A stretch of 14,966 nt of DNA from Spirochaetaceae bacterium (GCA_031280115.1 JAITHF010000020.1:1-14966), one strand, 5' to 3'. Counted from the first letter of the stretch, positions 7,199 to 14,620 are shown. Notes: generated by a model not told the origin, from the letters alone. A program made the numbers and translations.

Positions 7199-8212
7199 AT
7201 GAATATGCAGGCCCTGGTCATTGAGAAGCCCCGCGCCGCCTGTGTGCGGTCCGTGCCGGTTCCGCCGGTGGGGGAACAGGATATCCTCATCGAAGTCAAG
7301 GCATCGGGCATCTGCGGGACTGACGCGCATATCTTCCGGGGGGAATACCTGGGAACCTATCCGGTTATTCCGGGGCACGAGTTCTCAGGGGTGGTGGCGG
7401 AGGCCGGCGCCGGAGTTACCCGCTTCGTTGTTGGAGACAGGGCCGCGGTGGAGCCTAACCTGGCCTGCGGCATCTGCCCGCCGTGCCTCAGCAACCGGCA
7501 GAATTTCTGCGGGCGCTGGAGCGCCCTGGGCGTTACCCGTCCCGGGGGCATGGCCGCGTATGCGGCGGTGCCGGAGCAGGCCGCGTTCAAACTGGAAAAA
7601 AACCTTTCGTTTCTCGAAGGCGCGTTTATGGAACCCCTGTCCTGCGTGCTTCACGGCCTTGAGCGCGCGCCTGTGCGCTTCGGCGACCGGGTGCTGGTTG
7701 TGGGCGCCGGCCCTATGGGCCTCCTTTTAACCCAGGCCGCCTGCCTGCACGGCGCCGGAGCGGTTACTCAGGTTGACCGGAACCAGAGCCGCCTTGAGCG
7801 GGCGCAGGAGAACGGCGCCTCCCAGGTGCGCCAGTCCCTTGAGGGCCTTCCCCAAGACTCCTTTGACCTTGTGGTGGACGCCACCGGCGTTCCCGCGCTT
7901 ATGGCCCGGGCCGTTGATTTCGCCCGCAAAGGCGGCGCGGTTCTCTGGTTCGGCGCGCCGCCCCGGGACGGAAAGCTCGAACTTCCGGCGTTCAGCATCT
8001 TTGAAAAAGGGCTGTCCCTGGTTTCTTCGTACACGTCGGCACGCAATTCCCTGCAAGCCCTGGCGCTCCTTGAAACAGGGAAAATACGGGTGTCCCCGCT
8101 TGTTTCCCATACGCTGCCCCTTGCGGACTTTGCCCGGGCCGTAGAACTTATTGAAACAGGCAGGGACAACGTGTTAAAAGTGATGATACTCCCCGATTCC
8201 GGAGGGCTATGA
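7199..8212 (+). CDS. Zinc-dependent medium-chain alcohol/polyol dehydrogenase
   Basis: A 337-residue member of the zinc-containing medium-chain dehydrogenase family (sorbitol/threonine dehydrogenase-like). Catalytic zinc residues are C39 (GICGTD), H60-E61 (PGHEF) and probably E145 (MEPLSC). The structural zinc lobe is complete: C90, C93, C96, C104. The Rossmann motif VGAGPMG is at 168-174, and D193 at the end of the second strand suggests NAD(H) rather than NADP(H). AAAAGG lies 8 nt before the ATG. The substrate cannot be read from the sequence; a sugar alcohol or threonine-like alcohol is possible. It follows cdd by 27 nt, and its stop overlaps the end of the convergent TPR gene by 6 bp, leaving no room for a terminator. 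Confidence 0.88.
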   Translation: MNMQALVIEKPRAACVRSVPVPPVGEQDILIEVKASGICGTDAHIFRGEYLGTYPVIPGHEFSGVVAEAGAGVTRFVVGDRAAVEPNLACGICPPCLSNRQNFCGRWSALGVTRPGGMAAYAAVPEQAAFKLEKNLSFLEGAFMEPLSCVLHGLERAPVRFGDRVLVVGAGPMGLLLTQAACLHGAGAVTQVDRNQSRLERAQENGASQVRQSLEGLPQDSFDLVVDATGVPALMARAVDFARKGGAVLWFGAPPRDGKLELPAFSIFEKGLSLVSSYTSARNSLQALALLETGKIRVSPLVSHTLPLADFARAVELIETGRDNVLKVMILPDSGGL

Positions 8213-9574
8213 GACCTCGAACATACCGGCAGCAGGCAGAAGGGCTTGGTTATAGTCCGCCAGCGCCTGCTCGTAGTCCCCGTTAAGGGCGTACACATCG
8301 CCGCGCTTGGAGTAGGCTTCAGCATAGTCAGGATTAAGGGTGATAGCCTGGGTGAACTCAAGCGCCGCCTGCTCCCGCTCCCCCAGCTCAAAATAGGCCA
8401 CCCCCCGCTTGCAATAGGCTTCAGCGTACTCAGGATTAAGGGCGATAGCGCTGGTAAAATCCTCTGCCGCGGCCCGGTGGTCCCCGATACGGCCGTAGGC
8501 GTTGCCCCGGGCGTAATAAATCTCAGGGTCGTCCGTATGAAACGAAAGCATCCGGGTAAAATCCTCCGCCGCTTTCCCGTACTCCCCCTGGGCGTAATAT
8601 GCGTTGCCCCGGTTGTAATACACCCCCGTATACTCAGGGTCGAGCTCAAGGGTCCGGTTAAAGTCGGCAACGGCTTTCCCGTACTCCCCCTGGGCCGAAT
8701 AGGTGTTGCCCCGGTTGTAATAGATGTCGCTTGAATCAGGGGAAAGGCGGATGGCTTTGGTATGATCCAGTATGGCCCGCTCATAGTTCCCGCCCCGGGC
8801 GTGGGCGTTGCCGCGGTTATAATAGGCGTCGGCAAAGTTCGGGTTAAGCCGTATCGCTTTGGTATAGTCCTCGACGGCCTTTTCCAATTCATCTATCATC
8901 GCATAGGCGTTGCCCCGCCGGTTGTAGGGGTCAGGGTTAGAGGGATACAGTTTTATGGACTCAGAGAAGTCATCCACGGCTTTTTTATAGTCATCATTGC
9001 AGTAATAGGCAAAGCCCCGTATATACCAGATATACGCGCTCTTAGGATTAAGCCCCATTGCTTTGTTGAAACACCCGATAGCCTCTTCGTAATTCTGCTT
9101 CATAGCGTGGATAATACCGTAGTTTATATAGACCTCTTCGTCGTGAGGGCTCACCTTGAAGGCTGACTCCATAATAGCAAGGGCCTTGTCATAGTTCTGA
9201 ACCCTGCAATACGCGGTGCTTAGTTTGACATAGAGGCCGACATTGTTCGGGGTAAGCGTCATGGCTTTGGTATAGTCCTCCACAGCCCGCTCGAATTCCT
9301 TGCGCTCCATAAAGAGGCTGCCCCTGCTTATATAGCCTTCGGCGTAGTTCGGGTTAAGGATCAGGGCTTGGTTAAAGTCCGAGAAAGCTTGGGTATAGTT
9401 TTCGTTTCCCGCATACGCCATGCCCCGCTTGGCGTAGGCTTCGGCGTGTTCAGGACGGCAGGCTATGGCGCGGTTAAATTCGACGATAGCTTTCTTGTTA
9501 TTTTTGTTTTTAAGATGCCCAAGCCCGCGGGAATAGTTATCCTCGGCGCTGTTCATGTCTTTCATGTCTTTCAT
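8207..9574 (-). CDS. Cytoplasmic 13-unit TPR protein
   Basis: A 455-residue protein made almost wholly of thirteen 34-residue tetratricopeptide repeats, starting near residue 11. Typical units read AEAYAKRG...A..DF..A..LNPNY, and most have the NRG or KRG signature. There is no signal peptide or membrane segment, so it probably acts inside the cell as a protein-binding scaffold. Partners are unknown. The start MKDMKDMNSAED is a duplicated 9-base ATGAAAGAC block. The first ATG is favoured by GGAGGAG about 10 nt upstream. The upstream leader (9590-9635) shows a loose A-rich 9-base periodicity. The gene is divergent from parE across the repeat island. The open frames on the opposite strand are shadows of its codon bias. 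Confidence 0.9.
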   Translation of the reverse strand: MKDMKDMNSAEDNYSRGLGHLKNKNNKKAIVEFNRAIACRPEHAEAYAKRGMAYAGNENYTQAFSDFNQALILNPNYAEGYISRGSLFMERKEFERAVEDYTKAMTLTPNNVGLYVKLSTAYCRVQNYDKALAIMESAFKVSPHDEEVYINYGIIHAMKQNYEEAIGCFNKAMGLNPKSAYIWYIRGFAYYCNDDYKKAVDDFSESIKLYPSNPDPYNRRGNAYAMIDELEKAVEDYTKAIRLNPNFADAYYNRGNAHARGGNYERAILDHTKAIRLSPDSSDIYYNRGNTYSAQGEYGKAVADFNRTLELDPEYTGVYYNRGNAYYAQGEYGKAAEDFTRMLSFHTDDPEIYYARGNAYGRIGDHRAAAEDFTSAIALNPEYAEAYCKRGVAYFELGEREQAALEFTQAITLNPDYAEAYSKRGDVYALNGDYEQALADYNQALLPAAGMFEVS

Positions 9575-9674
9575 AAAACAGGTGCTCCTCCGCTGTTTTT
9601 ATCTATTTCATCTGTTTTACCTATTTTCAAGATTTTCCCCCTCCGAGTCCACCCTCCCCCTGCCCCCCTGCGGG

Positions 9675-9880
9675 CAGCCTGCGGCTGTTTCACCCCCTGC
9701 GGGGGATTCAGGTGCATCCTGCGGTGAGAGGGTTTGCACGTTTAGTCACAACCCAGAAGCGGCGCCTCAGCGGAATTCGAGAGCGCACTGGCGCGAGGCA
9801 GGAAGCCTTTAGGGGTGGTTTGGAGGGTCTATGACCCTCCAAATTCTCTTAAAAGAGGCGCGAAAGCGCCGATAATTTTT
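9675..9880 (+). repeat. Dispersed structured repeat, copy A
   Basis: The copy starts with a hairpin ladder (cagcc/ggctg at 9675-9687), then one 56-bp unit (9691-9746) opening with hairpin ccccc-tgc-ggggg. A conserved core follows, with gcggcgcctcagcgga at 9769-9784. Next is an 11-bp stem (9819-9829 with 9833-9843), the motif ctcttaaaagag, and a stem ggcgc-gaaa-gcgcc (9857-9870) followed by T-rich sequence resembling a terminator. The same order occurs in copies B and C. It lies 5' of the TPR gene, ladder end nearest the start codon. Confidence 0.85.
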
Positions 9881-9904
9881 AATATAACAACAAAACATGG
9901 CAGG

Positions 9905-9928
9905 AAAACCGGTTTTTTTGCCGGCAAA
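9905..9928. repeat. Two abutting 12-bp perfect palindromes
   Basis: aaaaccggtttt (9905-9916) is followed directly by tttgccggcaaa (9917-9928). They border the 21-bp array and could be dimeric-protein binding sites or structural DNA. Confidence 0.55.
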
Positions 9929-9933
9929 TAAAA

Positions 9934-10079
9934 GTTGTTTGCTAACAAAGCGAGTTTGTTTGTTAGCAAAATAAGTTTGTTTGTTAGCAAAATAAGTTTG
10001 TTTGCTAACAAAATAAGTTTGTTTGCTAACAAAATAAGTTTGTTTTTCAGCAAAATAAGTTTATTTGCTAACAAAATAA
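9934..10079. repeat. AT-rich tandem array, seven units of 21 bp
   Basis: There are six 21-bp units (9954, 9975, 9996, 10017, 10038, 10059) and a 20-bp degenerate first unit (9934), with consensus gtttgtttgctaacaaaataa. In two units (9954 and 9975) the 12-bp core is inverted in place (tttgttagcaaa instead of tttgctaacaaa). Adjacent opposite cores can form two 12-bp stems with 9-nt loops (9938-9949 with 9959-9970; 9980-9991 with 10001-10012). There are no spacers, so it is not CRISPR. The period equals two helical turns and also seven codons: the minus strand reads L-A/T-N-K-L-I-L heptads. Confidence 0.9.
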
Positions 10080-10112
10080 ACTATCCTGTCCCCGCATAAA
10101 TCATTGTGTTAT

Positions 10113-10381
10113 AACAAATTACCGGCGCTGCGCGCCTCTTTTAAGAGAATTTGGGGGCATTTTTATCAGCGCTTCATGTTTCGCGTATTCTTTTGCGAAC
10201 TCCGCGTAAGGGAACAGCCTTCGGCTGCCCCAAAACCCCCAACCAGTGCGACGTGTGCAGCGCCACTAACGCCATCGAATTCCGCTGAGGCGCCGCTTCG
10301 GGGTTGTGACTAAAACCGCAAACCCGCTCACCGCAGGAAGCACGTAAAACAGCCTCCGGCTGTTGAAACCTCCTGCGGGGG
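10113..10381 (-). repeat. Dispersed structured repeat, copy B (inverted, with 68-nt loop insert)
   Basis: Reverse complement of the family seen in A and C. The 56-bp unit is 10309-10364 with stem acagcc/ggctgt (10349-10354, 10358-10363), followed by the conserved core (10280-10300). The second hairpin keeps its outer arms (10150-10156 with 10228-10234), but about 68 nt are placed in its loop. That insert includes extra stems cagcc-ttc-ggctg (10215-10227) and ttcgc/gcgaa (10180-10184, 10195-10199). The ggcgc/gcgcc stem and AT-rich end lie near 10122-10113. It is immediately 5' of parE. Confidence 0.82.
10369..10381 (+). promoter_or_regulatory. Repeat-derived hairpin holding the parE ribosome binding site
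   Basis: cctcc-tgc-ggggg can pair over 5 bp (one U-G). Its 3' arm ggggg (10377-10381) is the only Shine-Dalgarno-like sequence before the ATG at 10387. Folding would hide it. Confidence 0.45.
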
Positions 10382-10386
10382 AATAT

Positions 10387-12336
10387 ATGATAAGAAATAT
10401 GGCAAGCAGCATAAAAAAACAACCAGCAGGGCATGAAGAAACAGTCATAAAAAAACCGGCGCCGCTCAAACCGAAACCAAAGGCAAAAGCACCGGCAGAA
10501 ACGCCGGAAACACCGGAAACGGTGAAAAGCGCCGTGTACGACGAATCAAAAATAACCACCCTTTCATCTCTGGAACATATACGCCTGCGTACCGGTATGT
10601 ACATCGGGCGCCTGGGAGACGGCTCCCACCCGGACGACGGGATCTATGTGCTCCTCAAAGAAATCATTGATAACGGCGTTGACGAATACATCATGGGAAA
10701 CGGAAACCGCATCGACGTTGGCGTGCAGGATCAAACCGTTACGGTCAGGGACTTCGGCAGAGGCATCCCCCTTGGGAAACTGGTGGAGTGCGTGTCGGTC
10801 ATCAATACCGGCGCCAAATACAATGACCAGGTGTTCCAGTTCTCTGTCGGGCTTAACGGCGTGGGAACCAAAGCGGTAAACGCCTTGTCCTCCCGCTTCA
10901 TTACGCGGTCCTTTCGGGAAGGCCGGTACGCTCAGGCGCTCTTCCAGCAGGGGCGCCTCATGGAAAGCGCCGCAGGCGCCCTCAAAACGCCGGAAAAAGA
11001 CGGCACCTATGTAGAGTTCACCCCGGACCCGGCGATTTTCGGCGCCTGCCGGTTCGATTTAGGGTTCATCGCAAAGCGGATACGCCACTACGCCTATCTT
11101 AATGCGGGCCTCACCCTGACCTTAAACGGCGAGCCCTTCGCCTCTGAGCGGGGGCTTTCGGACCTGCTCCTTGAAGAGGCGGGGCAGGATACGCTGTATC
11201 CTATCGGGTACTACAAGGGGGCCTTTCTTGAGTTCGCCTTTACCCATACAAGCGGCAGCGGGGAAACGTACGTTTCTTTTGTCAACGGCCAGTACACAAG
11301 CGACGGCGGCACCCACCTTTCGGCGTTCAAAGAAGGGATTGTCAAGGGAATACAAGCCTATTTCAAGAAGGATTACCGCAGCGAGGACATACGGGAAAGC
11401 CTTGCCGCGGCTATGGCGGTGAAACTCAAAAACCCCGTATTCGAGAGCCAGACGAAAAACAAACTGGGCAACTCGGATATACGGTCATGGATCGTGCAGG
11501 AAACCAAAACCGCCGCTGAAGACTGGCTCCACAAAAACCAGGACGCCTCCAAAGCGCTTGAGCGGAAAATCATGGCAAGCGAGCGCCTGCGTACCGAGCT
11601 TGCGGCAGTGAAGAAAGAGGCCCGGGACGCGGCAAAGCGGGTGGCCCTTAATATCCCTAAGCTCAAGGACTGCAAGTACCACCTTGGCGACGGGGAGCGG
11701 GGGGAGAAGTCAACGATTTTTATTACCGAAGGGGATTCCGCCGCAGGCTCTATGGTGTCAAGCCGGGACGTGATGACCCAGGCCCTCTTCGCCCTGCGGG
11801 GCAAGGTGGAGAATATGTTCGGCAAGAAGCCCGGGGCGGTTTACAAGAACGAAGAGCTTTTTAACATGATGAGCGCCCTGGGCATAGAGAACGGCATTGA
11901 AGGGCTCAGGTACGCCCGGGTTGTTATCGCCACTGACGCGGACTTTGACGGCTTTCATATCCGCAACCTGCTCCTGACGTTTTTCCTCTCCTTTTTTGAG
12001 GGGCTGGCGGCGGCGAACAGAATCTTTATTCTCGAAACCCCCCTGTTCCGGGTGCGGGTCAAGAAGGGCGTTTTCTTGTGCCGGTACTGCTACACGGAAA
12101 AAGAGCGGGACGCGGCCATACAGGAGCTGGGAAGCCAGAGCGAAGTAACCCGCTTCAAGGGGCTTGGGGAAATAAGCCCCAAAGAGTTCGGCCAGTTTAT
12201 CGGGCCTGAGATGCGCCTTGTGCCGGTAACAATACGCCCCCTTACGGCGGTGCCCCAGGTCCTGGCGTTCTACATGGGCAAGAACACCCTTGAGCGGCGG
12301 GACTATATTATGCAAAACCTCGTGAACGAACTCTAA
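10387..12336 (+). CDS. parE: DNA topoisomerase IV subunit B (type IIA topoisomerase ATPase subunit)
   Basis: A 649-residue ATPase/TOPRIM subunit that drives strand passage in type IIA topoisomerase. The GHKL ATP site shows E92 and N96 (KEIIDNGVDEY), the DFGRGIPLG loop at 122-130 and GLNGVGTKAVNALS from 155. The transducer has QTKNKLGN (355-362). The TOPRIM domain has EGDSAAGS (448-455) and DADFDG (517-522), and the C-terminus has RFKGLGE. Length and the short insert-free C-terminus favour ParE over GyrB. Residues 1-48 form a low-complexity Lys/Pro/Ala-rich tail before the ATPase fold. The ATG at 10387 was chosen over the upstream TTG (10363) and the ATG at 10399. No parC partner lies in the window. 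The upstream region is the repeat island. Confidence 0.92.
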   Translation: MIRNMASSIKKQPAGHEETVIKKPAPLKPKPKAKAPAETPETPETVKSAVYDESKITTLSSLEHIRLRTGMYIGRLGDGSHPDDGIYVLLKEIIDNGVDEYIMGNGNRIDVGVQDQTVTVRDFGRGIPLGKLVECVSVINTGAKYNDQVFQFSVGLNGVGTKAVNALSSRFITRSFREGRYAQALFQQGRLMESAAGALKTPEKDGTYVEFTPDPAIFGACRFDLGFIAKRIRHYAYLNAGLTLTLNGEPFASERGLSDLLLEEAGQDTLYPIGYYKGAFLEFAFTHTSGSGETYVSFVNGQYTSDGGTHLSAFKEGIVKGIQAYFKKDYRSEDIRESLAAAMAVKLKNPVFESQTKNKLGNSDIRSWIVQETKTAAEDWLHKNQDASKALERKIMASERLRTELAAVKKEARDAAKRVALNIPKLKDCKYHLGDGERGEKSTIFITEGDSAAGSMVSSRDVMTQALFALRGKVENMFGKKPGAVYKNEELFNMMSALGIENGIEGLRYARVVIATDADFDGFHIRNLLLTFFLSFFEGLAAANRIFILETPLFRVRVKKGVFLCRYCYTEKERDAAIQELGSQSEVTRFKGLGEISPKEFGQFIGPEMRLVPVTIRPLTAVPQVLAFYMGKNTLERRDYIMQNLVNEL

Positions 12337-12375
12337 AGGGGCTTCCCGCAGGTTTCAAAACGTGTATACTGAGGT

Positions 12376-12924
12376 ATGGCTAAGATAGAAACAATGAAAA
12401 CAGGCGTAACGATAGAAGTGATCCAGGGGGATATTACCGCCCTTGAGGCGGACGGGATTGTGAACGCGGCGAACTCCGGCCTTCAAGGGGGCGGCGGGGT
12501 GGACGGCGCTATCCACCGCGCCGCAGGGCCCGGCCTCCTTGCGGAATGCCGGGCGATCGCGGCGCGGCAGGGCCCCTGCCCCGCAGGGGAAGCGGTGGTT
12601 TCCGCCGGATACAACCTGCGGTGCAAAAAGATAATTCATACTGTAGGCCCGGTCTGGCGCGGCGGCGGCTCAGGCGAAGCCGGGCGGCTCGGCTCGTGCT
12701 ACCGCAAGAGCCTCCTCCTTGCCCATCAAGAAGGCTTGGAAAGCCTTGCGTTCCCGAATATCAGTACCGGCGTGTACGGGTATCCGAAAAAGCCCGCCGC
12801 GGAAATCGCGGTGCAGGCCGTCAAAGCAGCGCTGCCGGAAGCGCCGGGCATTACCCGCGTCCTGTTTGTCTGCTTTGACGCGGAGAATTACCGGCTTTAC
12901 CAAAGCCTGCTCGAAAGCCCCTAA
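12376..12924 (+). CDS. Macrodomain protein (MacroD/YmdB-like ADP-ribose deacylase/hydrolase)
   Basis: A 182-residue single macrodomain that binds ADP-ribose. Family members remove the acetyl group from O-acetyl-ADP-ribose and reverse mono-ADP-ribosylation. Visible motifs are QGDIT (17-21), VNAANSGLQGGGGVDGAI (29-46) with N33 and D43 at the spacing of the E. coli YmdB catalytic pair (N25, D35), HTVGP, and the ISTGVYGYP phosphate loop. It lies 39 nt after parE and is probably on the same message. GAGG is only 1 nt before the chosen ATG, so the start is uncertain; M7 (12394) is an alternative. With NudC in the same window it hints at NAD/ADP-ribose turnover, but they are not in one operon. Confidence 0.9.
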   Translation: MAKIETMKTGVTIEVIQGDITALEADGIVNAANSGLQGGGGVDGAIHRAAGPGLLAECRAIAARQGPCPAGEAVVSAGYNLRCKKIIHTVGPVWRGGGSGEAGRLGSCYRKSLLLAHQEGLESLAFPNISTGVYGYPKKPAAEIAVQAVKAALPEAPGITRVLFVCFDAENYRLYQSLLESP

Positions 12925-12939
12925 CCTGCTCCGCAGCCC

Positions 12940-14601
12940 CTACCAGCGCCCCCCGCTTTGGGCGTTCCGGGCTTTCTCCAAGTTTTCACGGGTCCAGGCG
13001 TTCTCAGGGTCAAGGCGCAGGGCCGCGGTATAATCGTCAATGGCCCGGTCAAAATCCCCTTGGTAGTAATACGCGGCGCCCCGCCAGTTCAAGGTCCCCG
13101 CCTGCGCAGGCCCGACAGCCAGGGCCATAGTAAAGTCCGCGACGGCCCGGTCGTACTCCTTCCGGTTATAATACACGTTCCCCCGGTTGATGAGGGCGTT
13201 GAGGCTGCGCGGGTCCGCCTTGAGCGCCGCGGTGATGTCCGCAAGGGCCCTTTCATAGTCGCCTTTGCTGTTATAGGCGCTGCCCCGCCAGTTAAGCGCG
13301 TCAGCGTCGTTTGGATGTATCCGCAGGGCCTCGGTGAAGTCCGCAATAGCCCGGTCATAATCGCCTTTGGCGTGATAGGCGTTGCCCCGGTTGTTTAAGG
13401 CCATGACAAACGCCGGATCAACCCTGAGCGCGTCAGTAAGATCCTTGACAGCCTTGTCATAGTCCTTCTTGTAGTAATACGCGCTCCCCCGGTTATTGAG
13501 CGCGTTGGCGTAGGACGGGTTTACGGCCAAGGCCGCGCTGAGGTCGGCGACAGCCCGGTCATAATCGCCTTTGGCGTTATAGGCGAAGCCCCGCCAGTTG
13601 AGGGTGTCCGCGTCGCCGGGCTTTATCCGCAGGGCCGCGGTAAAGTCCGCAAGGGCCTTGTCATGGTCCCCCTTGTAGTAATACGCGCTCCCCCGGTTGC
13701 TCAGGGCGCTTGCGTAGTCCGGCTGTATTTTGAGGGCCTGGGTATAATCGGCAACCGCCTTGTCATAGTCCCCTTTGTTCCGATACGCGATGCCCCGGTA
13801 CACGTAGGCGTCGGCGTACGACGGGTTAAGCTGGATGGAGCGGGAAAACGCGGCGGCGGCCTCATCGAACTCCCGCCGGTTGTAAGCGGCGACGCCTTGG
13901 TTGTACGCCTCTTGCGCCGCTGATCCGGGAGGCGCGGCGCTGGCAGGGGCCGGCGCTCCTGCTGCCGCGCCGGTGGACATAGGGTCCGAAGCTCGCGCGC
14001 CGCCTGAAACCTGGGCGTCCAGCGCGGCTTGCCGGTTATACTCGGCGATAGCGAACTGGGGGTCTAGCGCAAGGGCCGCGTCATAGTCCGCAAGCGCCCG
14101 GGGGTAATCCCCTTGGCGGGCGTAGGTATACCCGCGGTTGTTAAAAATACCAGGGCTGTCCGGCTTAATCCGCAGCGCCGCGGAGTAGTCAGCGGCGGCC
14201 TGTTCATAGTTCCCTTTGGCGAAGTGGGCGCTCCCCCGGTTGTTATAGGCATAGGAGGCCCGGGGGTTCAGGCGTATGGCCTGGGTATAATCTTCAACGG
14301 CCCGGTCATAGTCTCCTGTATACCGGTAGGTTTCGCCGCGGTTATTATAGACCAGGGCGTCAGCGGGGTTTAGCTGTATAGCCTGGGTATAATCTTCGAG
14401 GGCCCGGTCATAGTCCCCCTTTTCAAGATAGGCGTCGGCGCGGTCGTTATAGGCCGCGGCGCTGCGGGGGTTACTCTGGATTGCTTGGGAATAGACGGCA
14501 ATCCGCTGGTCGATCGTATCGGCGTGCTGCCCGAAGGCCGAGGCGTTTGGAGCGCACAGGATTAAAATCCCGATACCGCGTAGCATCAATTTGTTTCTCA
14601 T
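12940..14601 (-). CDS. Exported TPR protein with two repeat domains
   Basis: A 553-residue protein with a signal peptide: MRNKLMLRG, a hydrophobic core GILILCAPNA, and a likely cleavage after ASA (residue 22). It is probably periplasmic. A half TPR is followed by four full units (48-183), an Ala/Pro/Gly-rich linker (about 190-228), nine more units (229-534) and a capping helix. Units 7-9 (297-398) closely resemble units 10-12 (399-500), including NWRG in units 8 and 11, so a three-unit block was duplicated. The start at 14601 is set by GGAG (14610-14613) 8 nt upstream; a longer frame to 14679 lacks this. The cysteine in LILC lacks a small residue before it, so a lipoprotein is unlikely. It ends 15 bp from the convergent macrodomain gene. 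Confidence 0.9.
   Translation of the reverse strand: MRNKLMLRGIGILILCAPNASAFGQHADTIDQRIAVYSQAIQSNPRSAAAYNDRADAYLEKGDYDRALEDYTQAIQLNPADALVYNNRGETYRYTGDYDRAVEDYTQAIRLNPRASYAYNNRGSAHFAKGNYEQAAADYSAALRIKPDSPGIFNNRGYTYARQGDYPRALADYDAALALDPQFAIAEYNRQAALDAQVSGGARASDPMSTGAAAGAPAPASAAPPGSAAQEAYNQGVAAYNRREFDEAAAAFSRSIQLNPSYADAYVYRGIAYRNKGDYDKAVADYTQALKIQPDYASALSNRGSAYYYKGDHDKALADFTAALRIKPGDADTLNWRGFAYNAKGDYDRAVADLSAALAVNPSYANALNNRGSAYYYKKDYDKAVKDLTDALRVDPAFVMALNNRGNAYHAKGDYDRAIADFTEALRIHPNDADALNWRGSAYNSKGDYERALADITAALKADPRSLNALINRGNVYYNRKEYDRAVADFTMALAVGPAQAGTLNWRGAAYYYQGDFDRAIDDYTAALRLDPENAWTRENLEKARNAQSGGRW
13102..13713 (-). repeat. Three-TPR segmental duplication inside the exported TPR gene
   Basis: Two 306-bp blocks, 13408-13713 and 13102-13407, each encode three TPR units. 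Matching positions include RIKPGDADTLNWRGFAYNAK versus RIHPNDADALNWRGSAYNSK. This points to growth of the array by unequal recombination of a 102-residue block. Confidence 0.6.
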
Positions 14602-14620
14602 AGAGACATCTCCATTGTTA

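Larger units (their letters stand above)
9575..10386. other. 812-bp non-coding island between the TPR gene and parE
   Basis: No credible gene is seen here. From left to right it holds the TPR leader (9575-9660), dispersed repeat copy A (9675-9880, + orientation), two abutting palindromes (9905-9928), the seven-unit 21-bp AT-rich array (9934-10079), repeat copy B (10113-10381, - orientation) and the parE ribosome binding site. A and B form a large inverted repeat around the array. Short frames here either span hairpins or lie in the array. Confidence 0.8.

Noticed and set aside
8246..9166. Long + strand frames opposite the TPR gene
   Set aside because: They are periodic mirror images of the TPR coding repeats (V/G/P-rich), caused by codon bias, with no family signature.
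9555..9812. Frames in the repeats giving similar peptides (PEAAPQRNS-like) in copies A and B
   Set aside because: The shared peptides follow from DNA similarity. The 56-bp unit shifts frame between tandem copies, stems vary by pairing rather than by codon, and no ribosome binding site is seen.
9934..10079. Replication origin or plasmid iterons
   Set aside because: I see no DnaA boxes and no rep or dnaA/dnaN genes. The repeat period alone does not support an origin.
10104..10313. 69-residue + strand frame in copy B
   Set aside because: It spans the conserved core and loop insert of the repeat, has no ribosome binding site, and its sequence follows the repeat structure.
12958..14373. + strand frames opposite the exported TPR gene
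   Set aside because: Same shadow effect. The minus frame has signal peptide, ribosome binding site and clear TPR units.
14540..14601. Lipoprotein signal (LILC) in the exported TPR protein
   Set aside because: The residue before Cys is Leu rather than Gly/Ala/Ser, and an ASA signal peptidase I site follows.
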